Position numbers and translations under genes: made by a program. A DNA stretch of 64,000 bases from Oscillospiraceae bacterium Marseille-Q3528. GTDB taxonomy: Bacteria; Bacillota; Clostridia; Lachnospirales; Lachnospiraceae. The stretch spans positions 1-64,000 of the forward strand of contig JAGTTR010000013.1 in the NCBI GenBank assembly GCA_018223385.1. The letters run 5' to 3'. Positions 25,236 through 34,036 of this stretch are shown here, piece by piece. How positions within the stretch are numbered: position 1 is the first letter of the stretch; each line of letters starts with the position of its first letter. The notes under the pieces were generated by a model. It was not told the DNA's origin. It made no database searches and saw only the letters and a program-made list of their open reading frames with translations.

Positions 25236-25329
25236 TAACCAATAGGATATTGTCCTGCAAAAAGGCTGTTACAGATACGGAGTATTCTCTATTCTTCAAC
25301 AGCCCTTTCCAATTTTTGGGAGACTTTTT

Positions 25330-26478
25330 CTAAAAATCCACTGCGTAAGCTTTTATCAATTCTCGGTCTACCTGTACTCCCAGCCCAGGACCATCCGGTA
25401 TCTGTATCTTTCCACTTTCCATACAAATTCCATCCCGAATAATATCCATGCGAAACGGATGCTGTGCATGATCGAATTCCAGCATTGGTTCTATTGGCCG
25501 GAAAATCAACGGTTCCGGCGGGAGCGTTGCCAGTAACTGCAATGCTGCTGCGATACTTATTCCACTTCCCCATACATGCGGAAACATCAGAACCTGATAT
25601 GCCTCTGCCAATGCTGCAATTTTTCTCAGCTCCGTAAACCCTCCGGAGCTGCTGATATCCGGCTGTATAATATCCAAAGCCCCTGCCTCCATATACCTTC
25701 GGTATGTCTGTTTCGTAAATACATTTTCCCCTCCGGCAATATAGTTCCTGCTGATTTTTCGAAGCTTTACATATCCTTCAATATCCTCTGGAACCAACAG
25801 TTCTTCCAAGAAAAACAGATCACATTCCTCCAAAGCATATACTAACTTCCGCGCCGGTCCAAAGCTGTATGCGCAATTAAAGTCCACCATGAGGCAAATA
25901 TCTCGTGGTAGGAAATTTCTTAAGGCTTTTATACACTCCACATCCTGTTCCACTCCGAACCCAGCCTTCATTTTCATTGCCCGAAAGCCGTTTTTCATAT
26001 GACACTCCGCCTCTTCAAGCAATGCCTCCGGATATGAAAGACTGTCCTTTCTGTGAAACCCCGTGGCATAGCAATCCACCTCTGTTCGAAACGCTCCGCC
26101 AAGGAGATTATAAACTGGCTGTCCCATAACTTTTCCAGCAATATCCCAGAGCGCAATATCCACACCGCTCAATGCATTAACTGCAATTCCTCCCTGTCCA
26201 TATGGCCTGGTACGGCTGTAAAGCATCTCCCATATGGGCTCTCTTTGCAGCGGATCTCTCCCCAAAAGCAGCGGCCGATATTCATAATAAATCATAGCTG
26301 CTGAGACCTGAACCGGCTGCTGCCCATGACAGAGTGCCTCCCCATATCCGGTAATCCCTTCATCCGTTTCAATCTCCACAATAACGGATGAGCGCCTGTT
26401 CACATATCCCATGGAATAATAAAACGGCTCCGCAATCGGTGTCTGAATTGCATATACCTTCACATCTGTTATTTTCAT
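25330..26478 (-). CDS. Enolase-superfamily enzyme (mandelate racemase/muconate lactonizing group)
   Basis: A 382-residue Mg2+-dependent enzyme that abstracts the alpha proton of a carboxylate; it could be a sugar acid dehydratase or a racemase. The N-terminal capping domain starts MKITDVKVYAI. The barrel carries Lys169 and Lys171 (KMK), metal ligands Asp199, Glu225 and Glu251, and the Asp274/His301 dyad. That pattern fits the mandelate-racemase subgroup with two-base chemistry. GGAGG precedes the ATG, and the start overlaps the aldolase stop (ATGA). Coupled to a DapA-type aldolase, dehydration of a sugar acid to a 2-keto-3-deoxy acid is the most likely role. Confidence 0.9.
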   Translation of the reverse strand: MKITDVKVYAIQTPIAEPFYYSMGYVNRRSSVIVEIETDEGITGYGEALCHGQQPVQVSAAMIYYEYRPLLLGRDPLQREPIWEMLYSRTRPYGQGGIAVNALSGVDIALWDIAGKVMGQPVYNLLGGAFRTEVDCYATGFHRKDSLSYPEALLEEAECHMKNGFRAMKMKAGFGVEQDVECIKALRNFLPRDICLMVDFNCAYSFGPARKLVYALEECDLFFLEELLVPEDIEGYVKLRKISRNYIAGGENVFTKQTYRRYMEAGALDIIQPDISSSGGFTELRKIAALAEAYQVLMFPHVWGSGISIAAALQLLATLPPEPLIFRPIEPMLEFDHAQHPFRMDIIRDGICMESGKIQIPDGPGLGVQVDRELIKAYAVDF

Positions 26479-27404
26479 AATGTATTTCCTCCACCGGACA
26501 CCTCAAATGTCATTCCATAATCCGCACAGATTTTTCTGAGCTGCTGCTCCAGTTTTTCTATTTCTTCCCGTCCGATATTCTTCTGCGGCAGACGCATTCC
26601 TCCCACCGGAATCCCCCTCATCCGAAGCGCCTCCTTAAAATAAGACATATTAGAACCATTTTTCAGAGCATCTCCTATTTCCGCTGCTGCTTTCTGATAC
26701 TTCTTCATCCCCTGGAAATCCCTACGGAGATATGCCTCATAAACCTTCACATATGGCTCCGGGAATACTCCCGCACAGCCGGAAACCGTCCCGTCACAGC
26801 CAAGCACCAAAAGACCGGAAAAGATTTTATCCATCCCATGAAGTACAGAGAATCTCCAATCCCGAATCTTTAAATATTCTACCATACGTGCCATATCTCC
26901 ATAACTGTATTTTATCCCAACAACATTCGGACATTTTTCAGCTATTTGCTCACACACTGCTGCCGTCAAATCATTTCCCGTACATTGAGGTATATTATAC
27001 AAATATACCGGAAAGCCCTCCACAGCCTTCGCCACGGAACAATAATACGCTTCCATCTCTTCGTCCGTTGCTTTAAAAAACTGTGGTGTTACAACTCCAA
27101 CCCCATCCGCCCCCGCTTCTTTAGCATGTACTGCCAGACGAATCGTCTCTTCCGTCGTGGATGCTCCCACGTGTATATAAACCGGCACCCGGCCTTTTGC
27201 CTGACGAACCACCGTTTCTGCTGCCAGCTTTCGTTCCTCTTCCTTTAGTTTTAACATCTCCCCTGTCGTTCCGCACGGATATAAGGCATTTATCCTTTGC
27301 CCGATCAGGAACTCCGTAAGCTGTTCCAACGCTTTCTCATCCACCTCACCGTCTGCATTAAACGGCGTAATCATTGCTGTCGTAACCCCATATAACTGTT
27401 TCAA
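26475..27404 (-). CDS. Dihydrodipicolinate synthase-family aldolase
   Basis: A 309-residue class I aldolase/lyase of the DapA/NanA family. The start is TTG at 27404 with AAGGAGG upstream; an ATG-initiated longer frame has no such site. Key residues: GTTGEM (phosphate/carboxylate loop), Tyr136 (YNIPQ) and the Schiff-base Lys165 (GIKYS). With the neighbouring enolase-superfamily dehydratase it probably cleaves a 2-keto-3-deoxy sugar acid to pyruvate and an aldehyde. A lysine-biosynthetic role is less likely in this context. It follows a hairpin that separates it from the binding-protein gene. Confidence 0.88.
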   Translation of the reverse strand: MKQLYGVTTAMITPFNADGEVDEKALEQLTEFLIGQRINALYPCGTTGEMLKLKEEERKLAAETVVRQAKGRVPVYIHVGASTTEETIRLAVHAKEAGADGVGVVTPQFFKATDEEMEAYYCSVAKAVEGFPVYLYNIPQCTGNDLTAAVCEQIAEKCPNVVGIKYSYGDMARMVEYLKIRDWRFSVLHGMDKIFSGLLVLGCDGTVSGCAGVFPEPYVKVYEAYLRRDFQGMKKYQKAAAEIGDALKNGSNMSYFKEALRMRGIPVGGMRLPQKNIGREEIEKLEQQLRKICADYGMTFEVSGGGNTL

Positions 27405-27420
27405 ACTTTTCCTCCTTATG

Positions 27421-27463
27421 AAATAAGGCGCAGAAGCTAACTGCCTCTGCGCCATTCTTATTT
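27421..27463 (-). terminator. Intercistronic hairpin after the cluster 2 binding-protein gene
   Basis: GGCGCAGA/TCTGCGCC (27427-27453) extended by AATAA/TTATT. The minus-strand tail TTATTT is weak, so partial termination or processing is likely. Confidence 0.6.
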
Positions 27464-27504
27464 CTGACATCCGGAAATTACATTTTTTTCAGCTACAGAA
27501 AGCT

Positions 27505-28530
27505 TTAGATTCCGGAATCGTAATATTCATCAATATTTTCTAATGTAACAAGCGGAACATCAACCATGTATTTTTTCTCTACTTCTTCTCCGTTGAGAAT
27601 CTTCTCGATAACTTCTACTGCCTTGGTGGAGCCTGTCGGATAGAATGCTGTTCCGGATACGGTCTCTTTTTTAATTTCATCCATAAGCTCTACAGTTCCG
27701 TCTGCTCCGTAAATCTTAACGCCTTCTACACCTGACGCCTGCAGTGCAGTCATTGCTCCCATAGCCATTGCATCATTATGACAATAAATTGCATCTACTT
27801 CTACACCTGTCTGGATAAAGTCTTCCATTACTGTCATGGCTTTTGCGCGGTCATATTCTCCGGTATTGTCCTGAACAACCTTCAGGTTCGGATATTTTTC
27901 TGCAATACGATCTGCAAATCCCTCATGACGGTCGATGGTAGCAGAAGCTCCGAGCGTCCCCTGAATTTCAACAATATTTCCGCCTTCTTCTCCGAGATCT
28001 GCTGCAATTGCATCTGCAACAATTTCACCGATCATTCGGTTATCCCCACCTACAAAGGTCGTATAATCTTCGCTGTTGATTGTACGGTCAAGCAGTACTA
28101 ACGGAATTCCCGCATCCATGATGGTTTTTGCAACCGGCGTCAGTGCATCTGCCGTAACTGGGCTCATAACAATCAAATCTACCCCCTGCGTAATCAAGTC
28201 TTCCACATCAGAAGTCTGTTTTGCCGCATCATTGTTACCATCGCATACAACCACTTCCCAGTTCAGGCCTTTCTCCTCAACCGCTGCCTCGAACTCCTCA
28301 ACCGCAGCAACACGATACGGATGGTTCATCCTGGACTGTGCAAAACCGATAACTACCTTATCCCCTCCATCTTCCTTTGCACTCTCTGCATCTGCGTCTG
28401 TCGGGCTTTCTTCCGCTGCTTCTTCCTTTGCCGCATCCTCCTGCGCCGGTTCTTCCGCCTTAGTCGAACACCCCATCATTGCCATCGTAAGCACTGCACA
28501 CAAAATGACTGATAATACCCTTTTCTTCAT
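27505..28530 (-). CDS. Ribose-type ABC transporter substrate-binding lipoprotein (cluster 2)
   Basis: A 341-residue family-4/LacI-like sugar binding protein. The ATG at 28530 has GGGAGG upstream. Signal peptide MKKRVLSVILCAVLTMAMMGC has lipobox MMGC, followed by a Glu/Ala linker. The periplasmic-binding fold shows VVIGFAQSRMNHPYRVAAVEEFE, DLIVMSPVTADALTPVAKTIMDAGIPLVLLDR, VEIQGTLGASATIDRHEGF and YCHNDAMAMGAMTALQASGV. It delivers a sugar-like ligand to the permease and ATPase encoded upstream in the operon. Confidence 0.9.
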   Translation of the reverse strand: MKKRVLSVILCAVLTMAMMGCSTKAEEPAQEDAAKEEAAEESPTDADAESAKEDGGDKVVIGFAQSRMNHPYRVAAVEEFEAAVEEKGLNWEVVVCDGNNDAAKQTSDVEDLITQGVDLIVMSPVTADALTPVAKTIMDAGIPLVLLDRTINSEDYTTFVGGDNRMIGEIVADAIAADLGEEGGNIVEIQGTLGASATIDRHEGFADRIAEKYPNLKVVQDNTGEYDRAKAMTVMEDFIQTGVEVDAIYCHNDAMAMGAMTALQASGVEGVKIYGADGTVELMDEIKKETVSGTAFYPTGSTKAVEVIEKILNGEEVEKKYMVDVPLVTLENIDEYYDSGI

Positions 28531-28567
28531 ACGAAAATCCTCCCTTTTCTTTGAAATATAATATAGT

Positions 28568-29524
28568 TTATTTATTTTTCCAAACATCAATCGCTACTGC
28601 AAGGAAGATGATAAAGCCTTTTGCAATCATCTGTAAATAGGAACTTACTTGCATTAGGTTAAGAATGTTGGAAATAATACCAATAATTAACACACCGACA
28701 ACCGTTTTCAAAACACTTCCCTCGCCGCCGGCCATACTGCATCCGCCGATAACCGTTGCTGCAATTGCATCGGAATGATAATTGTCACCTGTCAGTGGAT
28801 CGCAGGAATAAAGTCTGGATGTCAGGACAATAGCTGCCGTTGCTGCCATAACACCGGACACCATATAGGCAAAAACTCTTGTATTCCTAATATTGATTCC
28901 CGAAAGTCTCGAAGCTTCTTTATTGCCTCCTGTCGCATACACCGAACGGCCGATCCTTGTTCTTGTCAGCACAAACCAGGCAATTACTACCAAAACGCTG
29001 AAAATCACAACCGGCATTGGAATCACGCCAAGGAAAAAGCCCTGGCCGACGAATTTATAAGCCTCATCAGAAGCTGCAAAGGGCTGCCCATTGGATATTA
29101 CATAGGCAAGACCTTTCACCATCTGCTGAGTAGCCAACGTCATAATAAAGGCCGGCAATCCATTATGCACACCCAGACCATTGAACAGACCGACCAGCAA
29201 TCCAAAGCACAGCCCTGCCAAAATTGCCGGTACCATTCCGAATTTCTGCATAAGAATCATGACAATCAGTCCCGTACAGCCCAGTGTGGAGCCTACGGAA
29301 AGATCAATGCAGCCGCTGATGATGACAAATGTCATTCCGATGGACAAAATCCCATTAATGGATACCTGCCGCAGTACATTAATAATATTATTTGTTCCAA
29401 TAAAAATCGGGTTCATAATGGTTGCAATAATAATCAGCAATACAAGAACCATTACAATTCCATATTCGGAATACATCTTCTTAAAACTATCCGCATTAAA
29501 CGCAATGCTTTTTTCTTTCCCCAT
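28568..29524 (-). CDS. Ribose-type ABC transporter permease (cluster 2)
   Basis: A 318-residue RbsC-like membrane protein with about ten helices. Typical blocks are NVLRQVSINGILSIGMTFVIISGCIDLSVGS, GLFNGLGVHNGLPAFIMTLATQQMVKG and YATGGNKEASRLSGINI, followed by AIAATVIGGCSMAGGEGSV. It lies 5 bases after the ATPase gene and before the binding protein, the usual rbs-like order. Confidence 0.93.
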   Translation of the reverse strand: MGKEKSIAFNADSFKKMYSEYGIVMVLVLLIIIATIMNPIFIGTNNIINVLRQVSINGILSIGMTFVIISGCIDLSVGSTLGCTGLIVMILMQKFGMVPAILAGLCFGLLVGLFNGLGVHNGLPAFIMTLATQQMVKGLAYVISNGQPFAASDEAYKFVGQGFFLGVIPMPVVIFSVLVVIAWFVLTRTRIGRSVYATGGNKEASRLSGINIRNTRVFAYMVSGVMAATAAIVLTSRLYSCDPLTGDNYHSDAIAATVIGGCSMAGGEGSVLKTVVGVLIIGIISNILNLMQVSSYLQMIAKGFIIFLAVAIDVWKNK

Positions 29525-29529
29525 TCTGT

Positions 29530-31029
29530 CTAACCCCCTATAGCAAATGACATAATTGATTCTTCATCTGCCTCATGTGCCAGAAGTTCACCCATAATCC
29601 GGCCTTCCCGCATAATAATGACCCGGTCACTGACACCGAGTATTTCCGGCAATTCTGAAGAAACCATGATAACTGCATTTCCCTGTGCTGCGATATCCAC
29701 CATTAACTGGTAAATTTCCGCTTTCGCTCCAACATCGATACCTCTGGTCGGCTCATCGAAAATAAATACCCGCACATTCGTGTTCATCCATTTGGCAATA
29801 ACCACCTTCTGTTGATTACCGCCGCTGAGCTCTCCCACTTTTTTACCTGTGGAAGGTGTCCGGATGTTAAAGCTGTTTTTGTACCGCTCTGCAAGCTCGG
29901 CCTCTTTTTTCAAATCTATAACTCCAAACTTACCGCAAATACTGTCAAAATTCGCCATGGAGGTATTATGTGCCACACTCATCGGAAGAACCAGACCTTC
30001 GTACCTCCGATCCTCCGTTGCAAATGCGATTCCGTTTGCAATGGCATCTGCCGGATTTTTAATCCGGACTTCTTTCCCATCAATGAAGATCTGTCCTTCT
30101 GCCTTTAGCTCTGCTTTAAAAATCGCCCGCATGGTTTCCGTTCTTCCCGCTCCTACCAAACCCGCAAAACCAAGGATTTCTCCTTCATGTACGGCAAAGC
30201 TGACATCATGTACCCTTTTTCCGTCATCAATATGCTTCGCCTCCAATACTACTTTATCCGTCGGCTTATTCGTTTTCTTCGGATAATAATTTTTCAGTTC
30301 ACGTCCCACCATTGCACGGACAAGAATCTCTTTATTAATTTCCCTCAGATTGAACTCTCCTGCATTGCAGCCATCTTTCATAACGTAAACACGTTCACAT
30401 GCACGAAAAAGCTCCTCCAGCTTATGGCTGATAAATATAACTGTAATTCCTTTCTCCTGCAGTTTCTTTATCAGGTCAAACAGAATTTCTACCTCTGTAT
30501 TCGTCAATGAACTGGTTGGTTCATCCATAACAATAATTCTGGAATTCATAAACACCGCTCTTGTAATTTCAATCAACTGGCACTGTGCGACGCTTAACTG
30601 TCCTACCGGTACCTTAAGATTAAACTGCAGACCCAGTTCCCTGTAAAATTCCTCTACTTCCTTCTGCATTTCCTTCCATTTCACGACACCGCCTCTGCCT
30701 GTCTTCCATCTGCCAAGGAAGAGATTTTCCACTGCGGTAAACTGACGGACCAGGGACAGTTCCTGATAAATGACTCCGACCCCTGCTTTCTGGCCATCCG
30801 CCGGATTGTGAATTTCCACTTTCCGGCCATCAATATAAATTTCCCCTTCGTCCATGTAATAGGCACCTGAAAGAATTTTCATCAGAGTCGATTTTCCGGC
30901 TCCGTTCTCTCCTATCAATGCCAGACATTCTCCTTTATACGCCGTAAGAGATACGTTCTGCAGCGCTTTCACTCCCGGGAAACTTTTACTGACATTTTTT
31001 ATTTCCAATACCGGAATATTCTCCTTCAT
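29530..31029 (-). CDS. Ribose-type ABC transporter ATP-binding protein (cluster 2)
   Basis: A 499-residue RbsA/MglA-type ATPase with two fused nucleotide-binding domains. Domain 1: Walker A GENGAGKST, signature LSVAQCQLIEI, Walker B IIVMDEPTSSL. Domain 2: degenerate Walker A GLVGAGRTE, signature LSGGNQQKVVIAKWM, Walker B VFIFDEPTRGID. The degenerate second Walker A is normal for this family. It energises the sugar importer of the island. Confidence 0.94.
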   Translation of the reverse strand: MKENIPVLEIKNVSKSFPGVKALQNVSLTAYKGECLALIGENGAGKSTLMKILSGAYYMDEGEIYIDGRKVEIHNPADGQKAGVGVIYQELSLVRQFTAVENLFLGRWKTGRGGVVKWKEMQKEVEEFYRELGLQFNLKVPVGQLSVAQCQLIEITRAVFMNSRIIVMDEPTSSLTNTEVEILFDLIKKLQEKGITVIFISHKLEELFRACERVYVMKDGCNAGEFNLREINKEILVRAMVGRELKNYYPKKTNKPTDKVVLEAKHIDDGKRVHDVSFAVHEGEILGFAGLVGAGRTETMRAIFKAELKAEGQIFIDGKEVRIKNPADAIANGIAFATEDRRYEGLVLPMSVAHNTSMANFDSICGKFGVIDLKKEAELAERYKNSFNIRTPSTGKKVGELSGGNQQKVVIAKWMNTNVRVFIFDEPTRGIDVGAKAEIYQLMVDIAAQGNAVIMVSSELPEILGVSDRVIIMREGRIMGELLAHEADEESIMSFAIGG

Positions 31030-31063
31030 CCGCTCACCTCTTTCTTCAACCGGTGCAGTCCTT

Positions 31064-32722
31064 TCAGACTGCTTCCGGCCATACAGTAAAGCTTCCGTCC
31101 AGCTTTACCTCAATCATAAACGGTTTGCCGCTCTGCCTTGCTTCTTCAAACGCTGCAGGTATTTCACTTGCTTTCCTTACAATACGTCCCTCCATACCAA
31201 GGGCCCTTGCAACGGTTACATAATCAATATCAGGGAATTCCACTCCGGTATATCTGCCTTCCCCCATCTTAAATAGCTCTTCTTGCTTAATATTTCCGAA
31301 TGCAGAATCGTTCACAAGAAGTACGATTACAGGAAGTCCCTCTCTTCCTATCGTCTCCAGATCTCCCAGTGTCATTCCAAGAGAACCGTCACCCAGCAGA
31401 GCAATGACCTCCTTTTCCGGACAAGCCTCTTTACAGCCCAGAGAAGCTCCCAGTGCAAATCCCATATTTCCATAGTTTACCGGTTTCATATATACGGTTC
31501 CCTTCGGAAAGGTCGTTGCATGAGTCCACGCTCCCGGATTGCCTGCATCTACCACGAACACGCCATCCTCCTTCAGTACTTTTTCCAGTTCCATATGCAA
31601 TGCGATCGGAGGCACCGGTGTCGCTTCCGTATCTGCAATTGCTCCCCGGAACAGATTTTCCTTCCACTCCTCTTTTCTTGAAAAAATCTCATCCCGGTAT
31701 GCCCGGTCCCCGGTATATCCCTCTGCCTTCAATGCCGCATTCAGTTTCTGCAGGCTTCGCTTTGCATCTCCGATAACACCCGCTGCAACCGGATAATGTC
31801 TTCCGATATTCTCCGGAACGATATCAAACTGTACAATATTTTTCGCCTTGATATCCCAGCGATTTGTACTGATAGCCGTCAGGGTAGAACCAATTACAAC
31901 AACACATTCTGCTTCTTCAATCGCTGCCCTCGTTACCTTGCTGCCATGACGGGAACGCGGGCCTACCAGATTTTCAAATGCACTCTCTACCGCTGCAATC
32001 CCATTATAGGTACATACGATAGGTGCATTCAAAATCCGGGATAATTCTTTCACTTCTTCCGATGCTTTTGCAATTTTTACGCCATTTCCAATCCACAGGC
32101 ATACCTTTTTGTGTTTTTTAATAATGTTCTTTGCCGCCTCAACAGACTCATCTGCCGCGACACACTCCGGCAGCACGCAATAGCTTTCCGGACTCTCCGG
32201 GATATATTCCGCTTTCTGCTCCTCAATTACATCCCTGTATAAATCCACAACTACCGGCCCCGGCCTTCCTGTTTTTGCTGTACGGTAAGCCTCCCGCATA
32301 GCCCACTGAACGGTAGATACATCTCTCACCGGAATATATTTTTTGCAGATACTTCCGAACAGCAGCTCATGATCGCTCTCCTGTGCATCTCCCTTTCCCG
32401 CATCCGGCAGCTTATTCTGAAACACAAGTGCAATCATCGGACTTGAATCCCGAAACGCTCCTCCGATACCGGTAATCAGGTTCGTCGCACCCGGCCCGGT
32501 TGTTGCCAGGCAGATTCCCGGTTCTCCTGTCATTCTTCCCCATCCGTCTGCGGCACAGGCCGCTCCGTTCTCATGTCTTGTATGTATAAAACGAATATCC
32601 GTATCCTGCATTGGGTCTGTCACGTACAGTGTCTGCCCTCCCGGGACACCAAACACTGCCTTTGCCCCAAATTCCTCCATTACCTTTACTACCAGTTCTC
32701 CTCCGGTATATAATTTACTCAT
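31064..32722 (-). CDS. Thiamine diphosphate enzyme, acetolactate synthase-like
   Basis: A 552-residue ThDP-dependent enzyme of the acetohydroxyacid synthase / 2-oxoacid decarboxylase superfamily. The Pyr domain has the catalytic Glu51 (HENGAACAADG) and CLATTGPGATNLITGI. The middle domain contains GNGVKIA and VVIGSTLTAI. The PP domain has GDGSLGMTLGDLETIGREGLPVIVLLVND, the Mg2+/ThDP motif. No regulatory subunit gene is adjacent, and genes for transport and CoA-ester chemistry surround it. So a catabolic 2-oxoacid decarboxylase or carboligase is more likely than branched-chain amino acid synthesis. Confidence 0.86.
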   Translation of the reverse strand: MSKLYTGGELVVKVMEEFGAKAVFGVPGGQTLYVTDPMQDTDIRFIHTRHENGAACAADGWGRMTGEPGICLATTGPGATNLITGIGGAFRDSSPMIALVFQNKLPDAGKGDAQESDHELLFGSICKKYIPVRDVSTVQWAMREAYRTAKTGRPGPVVVDLYRDVIEEQKAEYIPESPESYCVLPECVAADESVEAAKNIIKKHKKVCLWIGNGVKIAKASEEVKELSRILNAPIVCTYNGIAAVESAFENLVGPRSRHGSKVTRAAIEEAECVVVIGSTLTAISTNRWDIKAKNIVQFDIVPENIGRHYPVAAGVIGDAKRSLQKLNAALKAEGYTGDRAYRDEIFSRKEEWKENLFRGAIADTEATPVPPIALHMELEKVLKEDGVFVVDAGNPGAWTHATTFPKGTVYMKPVNYGNMGFALGASLGCKEACPEKEVIALLGDGSLGMTLGDLETIGREGLPVIVLLVNDSAFGNIKQEELFKMGEGRYTGVEFPDIDYVTVARALGMEGRIVRKASEIPAAFEEARQSGKPFMIEVKLDGSFTVWPEAV

Positions 32723-32750
32723 CGTTGTCTTCCCCTTCTATTTTATAAAA

Positions 32751-33779
32751 TTAAATAATACAGCTTGCCCAGCCGGCTGCCGACAGTCTTCCGTCTGAAG
32801 ACCTTCTTACCCACACATCCAAAGTGATCTTTTTTCTTCCGTCCGGAAGTTCCTCGATTTCCGTCACCATTCCTGTTGTCTCAAATGGTTCGAACACTTT
32901 AATCGGAGACACAAATTTTGCACGTACCCAGCCGTCAGTAAAGAAATTTTTACCGAAAGCTCTTGTCAAAAGTTCCGTCAGTGTACAGAAGAACTGTGCC
33001 CCCTGTACAATCGGAATGCGTAAATTTCCTTTTCTTGCAGTTTCCAGATTATTGTGAATATTTGTAACGAACTCTCCCACACGTGAAAAAACTGCTGCCT
33101 GTTCCGCGGTTATCGTTTTCTGCAGCGGAATAAGCACATCACCGACCTTCACATCCTTCGTAATGAATTCCACATACCGTGCCCCCTCCGGAACTTCTCC
33201 GGTCACCCGTTTCTCCGGTGTTGCGGTGGATCTTCCCGCAATATTTCCTGGAATCGTCTTCAGGATCTCAACTCCGCGATATCTTACGATGCTTCTTCCA
33301 TCTTCTCCTTTTACGCCTGCATCCAGAACCACATACCCCTGACCGCGCTTTACATAAGCATCGGTATAATCTCCTTCCAGTGTTACAACTTCATTTATTT
33401 TCGCCGGATTATCGAACCAGAGCTGTGCTTCCGTATGCAGTCCTATTACCTTGCTTCCTTTATAAACAAGAGTGAACAGCTGAACAATATCATTCGTAAG
33501 CAGCCCGGCCTGTGCGATTCGGTCTCCCCCAAAAGGACTCATCCCTTCCTGAAGTGACCACGGAAGATAATCATCCAGTTCGAAGGCGTATCTCTTAATC
33601 TTATGATCATCAATGATTTCCTTTACCGGTCCAAGCTTTTCCGGTATTTCCAGATTCTCAAATTCCGGTTCCTTTAAACCTTCCTCCAGATCATCCACGG
33701 CCTCTGCTCTTCTAGGATCTGTAATATCTCTCCAAACCTCTTCCTGCTCGGTTCTTTTTGTTATATCCTTCTCATACAT
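32751..33779 (-). CDS. MaoC-like / hot-dog-fold acyl dehydratase-type protein
   Basis: A 342-residue protein that appears to contain two MaoC-like hot-dog halves. The first covers roughly residues 30-190 (YLPWSLQEGMSPFGGDRIAQAGL, VVTLEGDYTDAYVKRGQGYV). The second covers roughly residues 190-340 (GDVLIPLQKTITAEQAAVFS, NIHNNLETARKGNLRIPIVQG, VRAKFVSPIKVFEPFETTGMV). These are probably acyl-CoA hydratase/dehydratase modules. The ATG at 33779 with GAGGAG upstream is chosen over a low-complexity upstream extension. It is the first gene of the minus-strand island operon and is divergent from a CoA-transferase, which supports a CoA-ester substrate. Catalytic residues were not assigned. Confidence 0.72.
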   Translation of the reverse strand: MYEKDITKRTEQEEVWRDITDPRRAEAVDDLEEGLKEPEFENLEIPEKLGPVKEIIDDHKIKRYAFELDDYLPWSLQEGMSPFGGDRIAQAGLLTNDIVQLFTLVYKGSKVIGLHTEAQLWFDNPAKINEVVTLEGDYTDAYVKRGQGYVVLDAGVKGEDGRSIVRYRGVEILKTIPGNIAGRSTATPEKRVTGEVPEGARYVEFITKDVKVGDVLIPLQKTITAEQAAVFSRVGEFVTNIHNNLETARKGNLRIPIVQGAQFFCTLTELLTRAFGKNFFTDGWVRAKFVSPIKVFEPFETTGMVTEIEELPDGRKKITLDVWVRRSSDGRLSAAGWASCII

Positions 33780-33810
33780 TTTTCTGTACTCCTCTCCTCG
33801 ATTTGTCTTT

Positions 33811-33972
33811 TTTGTATTGTTATTGTAATCATATATTGTCAGTTCATTGTTGTCAATATACATTTTATACATGATATTGTCCTTTTTTTTATTCAATCTG
33901 CTACTTATTCCTCTTTTTGTATTTGTTTTGTTGCTTTTATGCGTTTTTACATTTATACTATTTAAGTATAAT
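33811..33972. promoter_or_regulatory. Divergent control region of cluster 2
   Basis: The plus-strand -10 TATAAT (33967-33972) is overlapped by the dyad TATACT-5-AGTATA (33954-33970). TTGTTATTGTA (about 33817-33827) recurs at 37490-37500 next to the GntR gene, so it may be a shared operator. The region is very A+T-rich with no coding frame. Confidence 0.5.
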
Positions 33973-34036
33973 ATTTATTTTTTACTAACTTCTCTAAAAA
34001 CATGCAATACTATTACGAAAAAGGAGGAAACGACTA

